This document shows, in pieces, positions 11,501 through 24,414 of a stretch of DNA of 64,000 nucleotides. Every line of letters begins with the position of its first letter. Within the stretch, counting starts at the first letter, position 1. Position numbers and translations under genes: made by a program. Where the stretch lies: contig OZ005621.1 in assembly GCA_963930655.1 (NCBI GenBank), positions 19,517,001 through 19,581,000 on the forward strand. The letters are read 5' to 3'. Source of the DNA: Myrica gale (taxonomy: Eukaryota > Streptophyta > Magnoliopsida > Fagales > Myricaceae). The notes below the pieces were generated by a model that saw only the letters and a list, made by a program, of their open reading frames with translations, was not told the origin of the DNA and did no database searches.

Positions 11501-12244
11501 TGAAGCAGCTGAGTGATAGCTTTTAGATCGCTCTATTCCTGTGATAGAAAAAAAATGCGTCAACCCTTTTTAAGAGTCCAGAATTCGATCTACTTTTTTA
11601 TGTTTGGAAAGTTCTATTATATCAGAATGTCATTTTTTTGTCTTTTCTACGTTAGAAATAAATGTACCTTGGCCATTAGGTAGATGCAACTTTTCAGGGC
11701 CAACCTCCCAACAATTTCTAATAAAAAATGAAAATGTGGTAATCTTTTACCTATTTTCTGACCAACTGTTGTCTAATCAGGGTGTTCCAATGATATATAT
11801 GGGTGATGAATATGGTCACACGAAAGGGGGAAACAAGTCAACAACAATACATACTGCCACGATAACTATGTGATCCTCTACGCCTTTCTGATCTCTTCAC
11901 TTCTAATATAACCATTTCTGTCTGTTCACTGATTTTGAGCTATGTTGCAGGTTAATTACATGCGGTGGGATAAGAAGGAAGAGTCTTCCTCAGACTTCTT
12001 CAGATTTTGCTGTCTTATGACCAAATTCTGCCAGTAAGTACCACTTTTTATGTTTGACCTTGCTTATGTTATCACTGCTTGACAGCAGCTTATCTTTCTC
12101 AATCAATCTGATTAATGCTCTTGCAGTGAATGTGAGTCACTTGGCCTAAACGAATTTCCAACAGCAGAGAGGCTGCAGTGGCATGGTCATACTCCGGGGA
12201 TGCCAGACTGGTCTGCAACCAGCCGTTTTGTGGCCTTTACACTG
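8521..12244 (+). pseudogene. ISA3: isoamylase-type starch debranching enzyme pseudogene (ISA3-like)
   Basis: Exon 1 starts at ATG 8521 (MELAQCASCLLC) and runs to 8897. It has a transit-peptide-like N-terminus, then GRFQLSKGHPTPFGA and, after a one-base frameshift near 8810, RDRGINFSIYSGNAVSATLC. The last exons follow much later: 10438-10521 (VSISVKKLRKRQMRNFFLCL), 11781-11869 (GVPMIYMGDEYGHTKGGN, with a second indel near 11838), 11951-12033 (RWDKKEESSSDFFRFCCLM) and 12127-12244 (LGLNEFPTAERLQWHGHTPG). All keep consensus splice sites. Exons for most of the catalytic domain (several hundred residues) and the final exon are missing. ISA3 trims branched glucans during chloroplast starch breakdown; this copy cannot. 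A degenerate exon piece may lie near 9598. Assignment to ISA3 rather than ISA1/2 rests on the C-terminal wording and is likely but not certain. Confidence 0.88.
9694..9826. repeat. short tandem duplication in the isoamylase pseudogene
   Basis: A ~53 bp segment (TATCCGTACCCTCCCTCA...) at 9694-9746 recurs at 9774-9826 with one visible change. Confidence 0.85.
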
Positions 12245-14110
12245 GTGTGCTTTATTGTCAACTCCTATGTCATATTGATAACAATATTTGCTTTCACCTC
12301 TGAAGTATTCGGTATGCTAACAGGATCATAGTTTTAATCTCATTACCAAGCATAATTAGCTCCTTTGAATTGAAACTAGAGTCACATTTTCGAGTAACTG
12401 AGCTTAGCATAAGAAAGTGGATATAAATCAGACAATGGCTTCACATTACATAGGCTCTATGTTGCTCTCTCTTAAGTCTCAATAGACAGGCACAGGAAAG
12501 CTATGGTGTGAGTAATGTTGGATGGGTTATTGTTGGACGTATTTTCAATAGCCACATCGGAGGAATGGAATAGTCAGATCTACTCGATGAAGCACCCTGG
12601 GAGATAATTTTGTTGCCACGTGACTTCTCTTGTTTCATCGGAAGTGAAACTTGCCTCTTAGCATTGACACTTCAAACTTTCATCGGGTGTAACAGAAAAA
12701 AAAAAAAAAAAAAACTGAATTTCTTTCAAAAACTTAACTTCGCCCGAGTCCTGAGCAGCTAAACTACCCCACTGTTTGATTAGTCAGTCTATGGTTACTG
12801 AAAGCCAGCTATATTCACTTGTTTAGGAATAATAAGCTTGGCATCTGTTTATGAGTAATGTTTTAGTGTAACCGGATAGAAATTGCATGTGGGTAGAGAG
12901 GGAGAGGGAGAAAGATCAAATGAATGTATGACGGAGATAGCTGTCTCAAACAAAATGCGACAGACGGTGTTCTGTGTAGAAAAGAGAGGTCCTCAATTTA
13001 TTTTCAACTTTTATGATGGTTTGTCAACCAAGTTTTTTGCCATTTATTGGCATTTTATATGCTCTAGTGTGCATTAATGACGGAAAATCTACCTTTTCCC
13101 TCCCACAACATATACCCCCAGATAACCCCAAGGGTTTGGTGTGGTGGTAAGGCTTTTGAAAACTTTTTGAGACCTTAAACAAACATAGCCTTCATTTCCT
13201 CGTGGTTTCAACTGTTTTTGGACAAGTTTTTTTTATTTCTCGTGGCTTTAGCTGTTATCAATATACCCACAGCCATTTGCACCAAAAACAAAATCCTTAC
13301 AGCACACGGGAACAAAGCTAAATATAAGTGTTTCGCACGTAACTTTAGGAAGAACGGAAGTTGAGAGAAATAAACGGGAGTCAAATGGGTGGATGAAGGT
13401 TTGCAAGGTCTTTTCACTTTTTTTTTTTTCTTCTTCTTTGTCTTGAAGAGCACCTGAGCACGTGCAGAAGTTAGGTAGCGAGGTTTCCTTGCTCTTTAGT
13501 CTTGATTCATTTGCAAGGCTCCTTCAAAAAAAAAACTATACACTTGTTTGAAATGGCAGAATAATGCATTCTTTATTAATATGACTAACAACTGATTTTT
13601 TTTTTTTCTAAATTAATCGATCGTTCACAACTGAATTTAGTTTATTGATCTTTATTATTATGTGTTTAAATTACTATATCTGTTCGGGTGAAAAAAACTT
13701 GGGATTCGGCTAAATATTGTTTTAGAGTTTAAATAATTAGTTTGTTACTTTTCCTTTTAAAATTATTAAAATTCATTAAGTTTTTTTTAAAAAAAAAAGT
13801 TAATTGCACTTCACACCTAGGTGGTTTGGAGGACTTGACATTTTGCACCCAGTTATTCAATTTTGACATATTTCACTCGCATATTTCTTGTTTACTTTGA
13901 GTTGCACTCGTCAATTTATTTGTTATTTTGAACGAAAAATCAATTAAAGTGTAAATAATTATTTTAAAATATTGAGGATAAAATAGACAAGTGGACTAAG
14001 TACGTAATATGATATTTCTGTTCGTTTTAATGGATAAATAAGTTGCCGATGCATATAGAAGGAATCTAAAATTATATAGATAAAATGAAAGGAGGGTAAA
14101 ATGTCAGTAA
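12245..14110. other. intergenic, no supported gene
   Basis: Downstream of the isoamylase remnant there is only AT-rich DNA with A/T homopolymers (12698, 13416, 13600, 13780). The small open frames (12883-13077, 13208-13453) show no family features. Confidence 0.5.
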
Positions 14111-14400
14111 ATAAGGGACATGTTCGTTTTCAAGTTTTTTCTAGAATTCAATTCATTTACAAAACTATCACCGAACATCTTAAGAATTCAAACACAAACA
14201 CCAATACATTTAACACAATCTCCAACAACTTTTTACACAAACTTCAATACTTTTTTTTAAAAAAAATTATAACAAATTTTCTCTTTATACTTTTTCACCT
14301 AATTCTAATATTTTTTATTAAACAATTAATTCAAATCATTTTTCTCTATACTTTACGTAAACACCTATAAAAATACTATTTTACATAAAATATTCACAAT
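14110..14400. mobile_element. MITE-like AT-rich repeat, family B copy
   Basis: Begins GGGACATGTTCGTTTTCAAG, like the intact family B member at 18139-18365 (GGGCATGTTCGTTT). The T/A-rich body shares phrases with 16560-16910 and 56820-57232 (TTTACACAA, CAATACTTTTTT). The far terminus is not recognisable. Confidence 0.5.
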
Positions 14401-14867
14401 TTTATTAGATTTCTACGATTTTTTACCAAGTATAATTAACTTACAAAAAAAAAAAAACAAGAGGTGGACCAATAGAAGTGGCGCACTGGGTACAACACAG
14501 AAAAACTCGGCAACATTGAATTGTGACGGAAGACGTGTTAGCCAATAGCCAATAGCCATGGAGCAGCGAATAAAGCGCGGTAAAAGTATTCGCACCGTCT
14601 TTTTGACATTTTGCAAATTTTTACTTTATATTTTTAACTATTTTTAATAAAATATTTTTATTTTTTCACAAATAATAATATTTCAACAATTTTAATATCT
14701 AAAATGATAAAGCATTACAAAATCGAAAAGAAAAAAGCGCTTTGGCTTCTGGAGAGATCCAGAGACTCTCGGAGAGCAATCGAAGCCCCTCTCTTTCGAT
14801 TTCTCTCTCTTTTATTATTAACTTCATTGCGATCGGTGTCTTCAAATTATTAGAGAGGAAGAAGTAA

Positions 14868-16135
14868 ATGGCTGCGTTCATGAAACCTACGATGAAGATG
14901 AAGATGAAGAGGAAGGACCTTGAGCTCGACGACTTCAGCGACGACTTTTCCGAGTTCTCTATCTCCGCCCCCGCCAGGAAGATTCGCCGCCTGGTATTTC
15001 AACGCGCCACTCCCACCCTTTTCAATCACTTGCTTATCCGTTGGGATTTTCTTCCTCTCTAATTACCGGAATTAATTTTTTGTTGTGTTTTTCTTTAGGA
15101 TGCGGAGTTGCCGCCAATTATGGAGGAAGAGGAGGCGGAGATTCCATCTCCTCTTGAAGTAGGAGTTACTGACGATTTGGAATTGGAATTTGGGTCCAAC
15201 GAAGAGAGGGCTATTGTTCTCTTCAAGCCTGTGAACGAACCTCCTCTTTTACGTTCGTCGCCTTCAAATATTTCCTTCTCTGTCGATTCAGAAATTTTAT
15301 CCGGGTTTAAGAGTAAGCACCCCAAAACCCGACCCTTTTATTATATACATTCATTTGAAACTTTTCTGTTGGTGCATAGTTTTTTCGTTGATTACTTGAT
15401 TCTTCAGAATTCGATTGAAAATTGAAAAGATCAAAGACCCAAAAAAGTAGCATAATCCTCCAAAGAGGGAGAGAGTTTTGTTCACAAATTCTAAGAGTGC
15501 ATATTTCATTTTGTTTGCAATGATTGAACATGGGATTGAAGCTATGGGGTAGCTTGGTGCTAAAATTAGATGTAGTCTGCAGAGGTTTAACTCTAGGTAA
15601 TGCTTATGATCTTAGAAACTAACTTCGTACTGAGGTTATCTTACGAAATCTAATCTATCCTATTATAGTCTTAGACCCTGATTGGTTTACAATGCTCAAC
15701 TAGAGGCATGTTTGTTCTCCTTGTTATGTTTGTGAAAATGCGGCTTAGAAGTTTATGCTCTGGATGGCAGATCAACTACGTGGGTCGAACAAGTATGGGC
15801 ACGAAAAATCAGCTGAGGAAGAAGAATATATGAAGGGCAGGGATAATGGTTGTCGGGCTGTTGTTCCTTGGGTTCCCTCACAGCTTCCAGCCGCATCAGC
15901 CACCGAGGTCTTGCAGACAGACGCTCCAGAGCCAATGGAGGAGGCTGAAGAAGTGGAAGCAGCGATGGATATTGAAGAAACCGAAAGTACAAGTATAGAG
16001 CAGGGACACACCAGTGTACATGATGTCTATAGTGGACTAGCGGGAAGCGATTGTTTACATCAGTGGCAGCAACAGCACTGCATGATACCACAGATTCCCC
16101 AAATCACTTCCACTCCCATTACATGGTTCCGCTAA
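14868..16135 (+). CDS. conserved plant-type protein of unknown function, three exons, 234 aa
   Basis: Exons are 14868-14993, 15099-15312 and 15771-16135. Junctions are CTG|GTATTT, TTTAG|GATGCG, AAGA|GTAAGC and GGCAG|ATCAAC. They join in frame to exactly 235 codons including the stop, which strongly supports the model. The product starts MAAFMKPTMKMKMKRKDLE. It has an acidic stretch ending in APARKIRRL, then AELPPIMEEEEAEIPSPLE and ISFSVDSEILSGFKNQLRGS, an acidic C-terminal part, and ends ITWFR. There is no signal peptide or membrane span. The basic KIRR patch beside acidic runs suggests a small, largely disordered nuclear or regulatory protein (inference). I do not recognise a named domain. 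The gene is convergent with PECT1, whose stop lies 1.5 kb downstream on the other strand. Confidence 0.8.
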
Positions 16136-16544
16136 CAAGTATTTTAAGGGTTAGAAGTGGACCTCCATCTTGATACATTTTAGTTTTTGGTTATGATGGA
16201 GGGCAGATCTAAACTAAAGAAATGTTCATTAGATGGAATTGGGAGGCAGAATGTAGCCCCTTTCTTCGTTAGCTAGCTTTTGCTTGGTGGGTACGGTTAG
16301 TCTGGTTATTGTCCTTCAACTGAAGGTATTTTAGATGTTGGGGAACTTTCTGTGGAAAGGGGAATTATTGGTGCAGAGAAGTAGTGCTGTAATGTGCGTC
16401 TGATGTACAAATTCGTTTTGTTTTACGCATACGGCGTGCACTTGGCATTTTATTCGACTAATGTGCGATTCTTTGGATCAATGTAGATATTAACACTCAC
16501 AGGAGAAAAAGAATCTAGAAATTAACCATGTGCTGAGTTCGTTT

Positions 16545-16915
16545 GATATGTTACTCTTCGTTTCATATGACCATTGCAAATTCTTTTCATTTTCATGGAA
16601 TATGAATTCAAATTCACAATGTGTGCTTTATAAAGAATTCTAAGATTTTTAAAGTTGGATAGCATTGTGAATATTTATGTATATTGAAGTTTTATAGATT
16701 TTTATGTAAAAGTTCGGTGAAAAGTTTTAAAGAAATTAAATTTTATTAGTTTGTAATAAAGTGTAGTGATGATTTGAAGTAATTTTTCAATAAAAAAATA
16801 TTGCAATTCGTTGAAAAAAAAAATTGGTATTTGTGTATGATTTTTTGAAATTTTAGATATTTTTGTGAATTTTGTTGAATACATTCGATAGTATAACATA
16901 TGCCTAAACAATACT
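16545..16915. mobile_element. MITE-like AT-rich repeat, family B copy
   Basis: Shares long phrases with 56820-57232, such as GTGAATATTTATGTATATT, GTTTTATAGATTTTTATGT and TTTTTGAAATTTTAGAT. The ends are degenerate. It lies between the convergent 234 aa gene and PECT1. Confidence 0.55.
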
Positions 16916-17117
16916 AATTCAGTTTGTTACAGCGTATGAACTCCAACAAGAGGGCTTATTTTAGGATGAACTTATTCATAGGATGTTCGATGGAAGTCTT
17001 AGGGTCGTCTAATTGTTCAAGGCGATGACAAAGAACATGGTCCGCCGGAGACTTCCAAATTGATGGTCGAAATCTTATCATAGAAACATCTGCAACGTCT
17101 ATCAACTACACTTACTG

Positions 17118-17118
<1 letters not shown>

Positions 17119-17151
<33 letters not shown>
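17119..17151. repeat. poly-A tract
   Basis: About 30 consecutive A residues between the two convergent genes. It may be the tail of an old retroposon or simple slippage; no TSD was found. Confidence 0.7.
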
Positions 17152-17154
<3 letters not shown>

Positions 17155-18138
17155 GACCATTTAGTTTGAAAAGCAAAAGTTAAAATTAAAAAATAGTGTA
17201 TATTACAACAGCTTGGAGATTCTAGAGGCTTTTGGTTGATCAACAACAACCCAGAATATTGTCAACGCAAATGAATCTCTAACACAGTACACACTCCTCC
17301 AAAAATGTATACGCCATATAAAAGTAACGTTAAACGTCTAGGCTAAACCACTGATTACAAATATGGATAGGTAGCTAGATCAGATTGGTATTGTATTTAG
17401 AATTAAAACCCCTATTCTGACAAAGAGAGGCATCGAGTTTGGAAGAAGAAGAATAATAATAAAAAAGTGTAAGGAGTAACATAAAATTGTAATGGGGAAA
17501 AATATTCTTCCAAGTCTGATGCACGTATTCTGCTCTATTTCATTCCTTCCCCGGTCCTCCAAGAAAGTATGGAAGTTCTCTATGTATTGGACGACACTAG
17601 TCAACTCTGGTAAATGTGTAAGACAAGCTTCAGTGAAGGCGGCCACCTGATCAAATCAAACCCGGAGCTAGTCTCCTAAGACATACTTTTTCTCTGCATA
17701 GTATTTCTTCTCACTTGCAGCCTTCTTTGCATTGCGTTTCTGCATTGAAGGAAAAATTATATTTAAAAAGACCATAAACAGCATTTCTTGTAATGAGTGG
17801 ACTAGCAAAACCAAAACACCAGAAAACCATGCAATAATTCTTGTTAACAAACATTGGAAAAATAGTTTACACGAGGCTCAGGGGGAATGCAAATCATGGA
17901 TGAAAAACACATTAGAATGTGGAACATATTTTATAGACCGATAAGGAAAAAAAAAACATCGTGAGAAGCAGACAGCAATTATTTATAAAAAGCAGGAGTT
18001 GGAAATATCAATGTAGTACGAAAAGCATGCCAAAACACCCACATCGTCACTTTTGCACACATGAATGCACAAAGATCTGACCCCTGGTAAAATTAAACAA
18101 GAAGATGGCTTTCCTCCAGATAGTTCTTTAATCACTAA

Positions 18139-18365
18139 GGGCATGTTCGTTTGCCTAAAAATTTTAGAATTTGAATCCAAATTTCTAAATGTATACTTCT
18201 AAACATTACTCCTACACGCATATCAATACAACTCAACATTACTTTTTTTACACACATCAATACAACTCGACAACTTTTACACGCATGCCAATAAAGCTCA
18301 AACATCACCTAAATATTCACATTATTCTTAAGAATTTTTAAAATTTTCTCAAAACGAACATGCCC
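18139..18365. mobile_element. MITE family B, intact copy in PECT1 intron 8
   Basis: The left terminus GGGCATGTTCGTTT (18139) is the inverse of AAACGAACATGCCC (ending 18365); 227 bp. Flanks TAA (18136-18138) and CAA (18366-18368) match 2 of 3, compatible with a 3 bp PIF/Harbinger-type TSD. Confidence 0.75.
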
Positions 18366-20340
18366 CAAGTTCCCTAATAACATGAAAAATTCGCTGATCT
18401 GTATATACAGACATCATGATCAAAACTAAATCAAATTTTAATGCAGACATGCAACTGAAGCGAAGGACTAGGAAATACCAAGTAAGCCTCATGATTGGCC
18501 ATTATCCTTTGGGCTACCGAAGTCGTGGTTATGTCTGTGGGGCTTTCAAGTAATCGGAAAATTCCCATGCTCTTGGGAATCTTATATGGATCATTGTCAT
18601 CCTATAGGATACACAACAATCACCATCCTCAGTAAGCATATGGAATTAACAATAACAATCGAACATAAATATCAGCAAAAAGCTTCCGCCAACTTACATT
18701 CAACCCGGCAATGTTCTCAGAAACAGTCCCACGCACAACCAATGAAATGTTGAAAGTTGTAATCTGTTCGTGCCAAGAAGACAGATCTCAGGTGAAGATG
18801 AGGAGGATAATAATGGCATACAAAAGAAAAAACTGTTCAGGAAACTGTATTCCAGGCTAAAACAATTGCTTATAGTAGAAACCAGCAGCATGTGAATCTT
18901 GACTTTAAGGTAGGGCCAAGAACTAAATCTAGTATAAACCTCCTCATCAAATCATTCCTGAGTACGAGTTGCAGGTACTGTCAAGAGCGCTGATTGATAA
19001 AACTTTTCCATTCTACCAAAACAAAAAATTTCCTCGAGTCCATGGAACTTTTAGGCGACATGACTTTCAACAAAATAAGAAACAAAGTTGGGTCGCAAAA
19101 CATGAGTGCACGTGCTGCGTGTCCATTGTAACAGTTTCTAAAGCCAATGCATTTCAAATAAAAGACAGCTAAGAATGCAGAAGCCCATCGTAGATAACTT
19201 TTAGAACAACAGGTCCCTATGCCTTGTATTATCAGACTTATTGCACTATCATTTTTTAGAGCATCAAGATTTCAACTGGAACTAATATTCAATGACTAGC
19301 TATAACCATACACAACATCATCTGTGAGACATGGATATGGAAACTGCAGATAAGCATGTCTTTCTGTATGTAAAAACATTATGGTCCAGCTTAGATGTAG
19401 GAAAGTTCTACAGCAGAGTGCATGCTTGTTTGATACTATGCTCCTTTCTATCAACCAAACAAGGTATGCATATTTTACATTTCCAATAACTATCAACCAA
19501 GAATCTAGTAGTCAGCGTGTTTACATGTCCACAAATTGTTTTATATGAATAACTGCTACAAGAACCAAATATGTGTGTAAACACAGGTCCAACAAATTTC
19601 TAATAGATGGGTAACTAATAGAACAAAACAAGGGGAGGAATGATCAACAGACACTGCATGCCATGTTGCATGGAACCTCACTTGACCATGCATAGAATGC
19701 ACTTACAACGGAAATATTAAACAGATACCCAACTTAGAAAAATCAATCAGAAAAGTATTACGCACCATGTCGTTTGTAACTTCCCAGGGTGCTCCAATGA
19801 TAACTTCGTCAACATAACGGCAAGCCATTACACTAAGACTACGCTCATGTAAATGCATAATTGGGTAATGTTTCCCCCTGTGATCACTGCATGAAGCATA
19901 TTAACATCATCTTCTTTTTTCCAGTAATGTAAGGCTGTGTACATATATAATCTAACGCACAACTCCAAAACATCCAAGCCATGAGAAAGTGGGGAAGTAA
20001 CCATTAATTCAAATGATACATAAGAACTAACGGACATACCTCACAGTCTCGTCTCCATGAACACCGACCAGTAGAAAGTCTCCAAGCTGCCTAGCACTCT
20101 TGAGGATCTAATAATCATGGAAGGATGATAAGAAGCATATTGCAACAGAATTACAAGGAAAAAATGGTAACTTCAAAACAAGGGGAGAAAACATGTTGCA
20201 ATATGCGACCATGCAACATACACATGAACCAAATAGAAACCTCATGTGCAGCTTGACCTATATCAAGTTTGACAGCTCCAACGGAGGCAGAAACTAGAGG
20301 ACATTATGGCAGCCTTAATGGTGAGAGCTAGAGATATGCC

Positions 20341-20990
20341 TAGGGGTGTGCAAAGCCACTACCGGTACCGCTACCAGTACCAGTAACCAATAACAGTCAC
20401 ACTGTGGCAATAGAGGAAGATCCCAAATCTGCCGTGGGGCGGAAATTTTGGAGGTGCCGGTAAACCTGTCAGACGGGCAGTTTCACGGTATGTATTCAAT
20501 CATAATTGTAAGGTTCTACTGTGACCTAAAAAGTGGCTGTCATCAAACCAACAAATTAATGAATGAAATCGGCAGCCGAGTTTGATTTAGAAAAAATACA
20601 TAAAAGGTTTAAACCACTTTCAAGTCACAGCATACTAGCTAACTCAATTTAGAGCATTGATTTCATTCATTAATGTGTTGGCTCAGTGAGAGCCACTAGG
20701 ACACAATAGGACTAAATCCTAACCCCAATTTCACAGCCACCGTAAAAAAATAAAAAATAAAAAAGGGGGGTCCCGAACCCTAAAATGTTCAAGGCCCCAC
20801 TCCCCTCCCCATTTTCTCACTCTCTCTCTCTCTCTCTCAAGTGAACAGCAACCTCCCCACGGTCTCTCTGCTCTCTCTCTCTCTCTGCAACTCTATCTCT
20901 CTCTCCCGGTCTCGAGCTTGTCTTCTTCGAAGCGATTGCAATTACCGCTCCACTGCTACCGTTAAGTGGGCGGTAACCGCAGAAGAAAAA
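20341..20990. mobile_element. decayed hAT-like MITE and CT-rich insert in PECT1 intron 4
   Basis: Starts TAGGGGTGTGCAAAG, a hAT-type terminus, followed by CCGGTACCGCTACCAGTACC. It resembles the intact element at 55158-55697, which has TACCGG and CCGTTAACC phrases at its ends. No matching right terminus or 8 bp TSD was found. A long CT microsatellite occupies 20818-20905. Confidence 0.5.
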
Positions 20991-22382
20991 TGACAACCTA
21001 CAATCAAAATGAAACAAAGAGATGCTGGCAAGAGTGAGTATTTTACCTCAACATGCCCAGCATGAAAGAGATCAAATGCCCCATCAATATACACAACACG
21101 AGCATTTGGTGCAGGTCCCTATCACAAAGAAAACATGTGTTATCCAATGGACAAACAATCTAGACAAAGGCAGAAAACCTAACCTCACACCCTTTGTTCT
21201 CATAGCAGAACAAAAGATGGTAATAACATACCAATATAACGACGTATAAGTGATGCCCCTCATACATCCACGAAAAGACCCATTGGTCACTGATTTAATA
21301 CAAAGAACTCATTCTCACGGGGTTACTGATTTTTATTCCACAAGAACAACGCTCTTCAATGAACTCCCCATTATTTAGCAAATTCAGATAGCTCTATAGT
21401 AGTATTAAAGATATTTATGCCAGACCTTAGAGCAACCAGATGGCTATATCTTTACATAATAGACCACCAAAACTTAGCTTAATGTCAAAGAGCACCAGTC
21501 CCGAGAACATTAGAGGAAAGAAAATCAATCAGATATAAGACTGACAGTTGTTTGAGTTAGAGAGAGAAAAAAGGGACAAGTAGCTATAAAAGATAGGTAA
21601 TTAACTTGCATTATTTTGAAACATAATCCTGCCTCTCTTTGGATGGCTGAATAAAAGGTAGCTGTACATAACAGTCTTTGCATGACAGCAAATCAGAAAC
21701 CAGAAAAATAGTACCTTGCCATTGGAGAATTGTACAATCCTTCGAGATGTTGGCAGAAATTGAGAGACGTGGACACCCTTAGATTCACTTTCTTTTTGAG
21801 GTTCTCCAGGCAAAGAAGTACCATTGCAATCCTGAGAAACTTTTGGATCTCTTACAGATGAGAGTATTCTGCCTACATTCAGATAAGCATATGCGGAAAC
21901 TTAGCTCAAAACAATATGATTAACTGACTCTGAAATATAAAAAAGAGTGGACTAAGGATCACCCACGCTCAAAACTAGTGACCTTGGAGCCAAAGTAAAC
22001 TTCGTAACTCGTTGGACAACACCCAGGGGATTGAGAAAAGGACAGGGCATGGGAGAAAGAGAGCAGAGAAAGTACTAATGCTATCTACCAAATGTTGCTC
22101 TAGACATGTCCTTGTCCTCACATAAGTTCAAACTCTTTAGATCAACTGCTAAATGACAATAGCTATGTTGAACCAAGTAGTAACATGGTTCTTTCTCCAA
22201 AAACACAATAGTAATTACTTCAAAGAAATAATTCTGAGATCAATCAAGAGAGTCGTAGTACCTACAATGTCTGTGCTGGAGACACCTTCAGTGCGTTTGA
22301 TCTGCTTGTAGCGGCCAGCTTTCTTTGCCAACGCGTAAGCATCAGTTCCATCTGGAAGCAGGCAAGGATCATCACCGTGTAT

Positions 22383-22588
22383 TTTTTGATAAGCAAGCCA
22401 ATCTCATTAGAAAAATGTATACAGTACAAAGACTATACCACAAACACTATTCTAAACAAGCCAGAAAAGAAGCAAAATCATCAAAATCAAGAAAGGGGCA
22501 ACCAAGCAAGGAGTTGCCCCAAGTGAACAGCAAAGAAAGAAAGACACCCTGCAACCTATCCGAGGACATAGAACAATCCTCAAAACAT
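22383..22588 (-). pseudogene. LINE ORF2 C-terminus and 3' UTR (non-inverted piece)
   Basis: The minus strand encodes RRCFEDCSMSSDRLQGVFLS and then FTWGNSLLG...FASFLACLE before a stop at ~22447, the usual end of plant L1 ORF2. The 3' UTR ends CTTATC plus six A residues directly at the target TAT. Confidence 0.75.
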
Positions 22589-22589
22589 C

Positions 22590-24414
22590 TTCTGTACAAA
22601 ATTTTAGCTAAGGTTTTAGCTAACAGATTGAAGAGCGTTCTTGACAAGATTATCTCTCCTTCTCAAAATGCTTTTGTGAAGGGCAGACAAATTTTGGACT
22701 CTGTGCTTGTGGCCAATGAGTGTATCGACTCTAGGTTGAGGTCGGGTGAACCGGGTATGCTTTGCAAGCTGGATGTGCAGAAGGCCTATGATCATGTGAA
22801 TTGGAATTTCCTTATGTACCTTTTGCGGAGATGTGGGTTTAGTGAGAGATGGTGTCGGTGGATTTTCTTCTGTATTTCGACGGTTAAGTTTTCGGTGCTC
22901 CTTAATGGATCTCCTCATGGGTTCTTCAGAAGCTCCCGCGGTTTACGCCAAGGGGATCCTCTTTCTCCGTTGTTGTTCGTTATTGTGATGGAGGCTTTTA
23001 GTCGTATGATGGAGGCAGTTGTGGTGCACGGAGGGCTACGAGGTTTTACAGTTGGAGGGGTGTCCACTGAGGGGGTTGTTATTTCCCATCTTCTTTTTGC
23101 TGATGATACTCTAGTGTTGTGTGGGGCGGATGATGAGCAGTTTCGGAATCTCAGATGTCTTCTCTTATGCTTCGAGGCGGTTTCGGGCTTAAAGATTAAT
23201 CTCTCTAAGTCCGAGGTCATCCCTATTGGCAAGGTGGAGACTGTCCAGGAGTTGGCGGCTATCTTAGGGTGCGGTGTCTCTTCCTTACCTATTACGTATC
23301 TTGGCCTTCCTTTGGGTGCCTCCTTCAAAAACATTCATATTTGGGATGGGATCATTGAGAGGATGGAACGTCGGTTGGCGGGATGGAAGCGCATGTACCT
23401 CTCTAAGGGTGGCAGGTTAACTCTTATCAAATCTACTCTTTCGAGTTTACCCTCATATTTCCTCTCTTTGTTTCCTATCCCGGCAGGAGTTGCAAGTAGG
23501 TTGGAGAAACTTCAACGGGATTTCCTTTGGGGAAGTGATGCTGAGGTTCATAAGCTCCATCTCGTGAAGTGGAATACGGTGTGTTCCCCGTTGTATGTCG
23601 GAGGGTTGGGCATTCGCAATATTCGGTTGTTTAATACGGCGTTACTAAGCAAATGGTTGTGGCGGTTTGCTACGGAAAGGGATAGATTGTGGAGGAGGGT
23701 TATTGCTGATAAATATGGTTGCATGATTGGAGATTGGCATACTTCTGTTGGTCGTGGCCCTTATGGGGTTAGCTTGTGGAGGTTCATTAGTAAAGGTTGG
23801 GATGCCTTCAGTAAGCACATTCGGTTCAAGGTGGGGAGTGGTGCCCAGGTTAGGTTCTGGCATGATGTTTGGTGTGGTGAGCAACCTTTGAGTATCACTT
23901 TCCCTATGGTTTATTCCGTATCTCATTGTAAGGAGGCTATGGTGGCGGAATGTCTGATGGAGGATGGTGGGGCTGTCACTTGGAATGTTCCGTTCTCTAG
24001 AGCTGCTAATGACTGGGAGTTGGAGGAGTTTGAGGCTTTCTTTGCCTTAGGTTACGGGGCTATCACTAGTCGCGGGGAGGAGGACGTGCTTGAATGGACG
24101 GACTCTAAGGATGGCAAGTTTTCTGTTAAATCTATGTATGACGTGCTTAGAAGAGGGGGTGATCCTTCTTTCCCGTGGAAGGATGTTTGGCGATCGTTGT
24201 GCCCTATGAGGGTTGCTTTCTTTGTGTGGGAGGCAGCTCTTGGTAGGAGCTTAACTTTTGATAACCTTCGTCGTAGGGGTTTCATCATTGTTGATTGGTG
24301 TTTCTTATGCCGTTGTAGTGGGGAATCAGTTAATCATGTTTTGTTGCATTGCCCCTATGCTTGTGAGCTTTGGTCCCATGTGCTTACTATCCTGAATCTT
24401 CAATGGGTTATGCC
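22590..24414 (+). pseudogene. LINE reverse transcriptase and zf-RVT region (open, truncated both ends)
   Basis: An uninterrupted frame of about 600 codons. RT motifs seen in order: KILAKVLANRLKSVLDKII, SPSQNAFVKGRQILDS, KLDVQKAYDHVNW (catalytic Asp), GLRQGDPLSPLLF, LLFADDTLVL (the catalytic AD-D), YLGLPLG, and the zinc-binding C-terminus (FFVWEAALGRSLTFDNL, CFLCRCSGESVNHVLLHC). The endonuclease domain and ORF1 are absent. The open frame appears to extend upstream to 22325, but those residues come from antisense PECT1 and the inverted 3' piece. The lack of stops shows a young insertion. Confidence 0.9.

Larger units (their letters stand above)
22383..24414. mobile_element. L1-type LINE fragment with 5' inversion (twin priming) inside PECT1 exon 2
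   Basis: There are two pieces head to head. 22383-~22588 reads on the minus strand as the end of LINE ORF2 (FLSLLFTWGNSLLG, stop near 22447), a 3' UTR and a short A tail (GCTTATCAAAAAA). ~22590-24414 reads on the plus strand as ORF2 reverse transcriptase through the zinc-binding region. The 5'-most LINE sequence lies at the internal junction and the 3'-most RT sequence abuts the target, exactly the geometry of twin-primed reverse transcription. A short target repeat TAT(A) flanks it (22380-22382 and 24415-24418). Roughly 50-90 codons between the two pieces are missing. Confidence 0.85.

Noticed and set aside
20818..20905. CT microsatellite as a promoter element
   Set aside because: It lies inside a PECT1 intron within a decayed insert; simple repeat only.
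22616..24288. Long minus-strand open frames opposite the RT
   Set aside because: Shadows of the RT coding strand; they have no family motifs.
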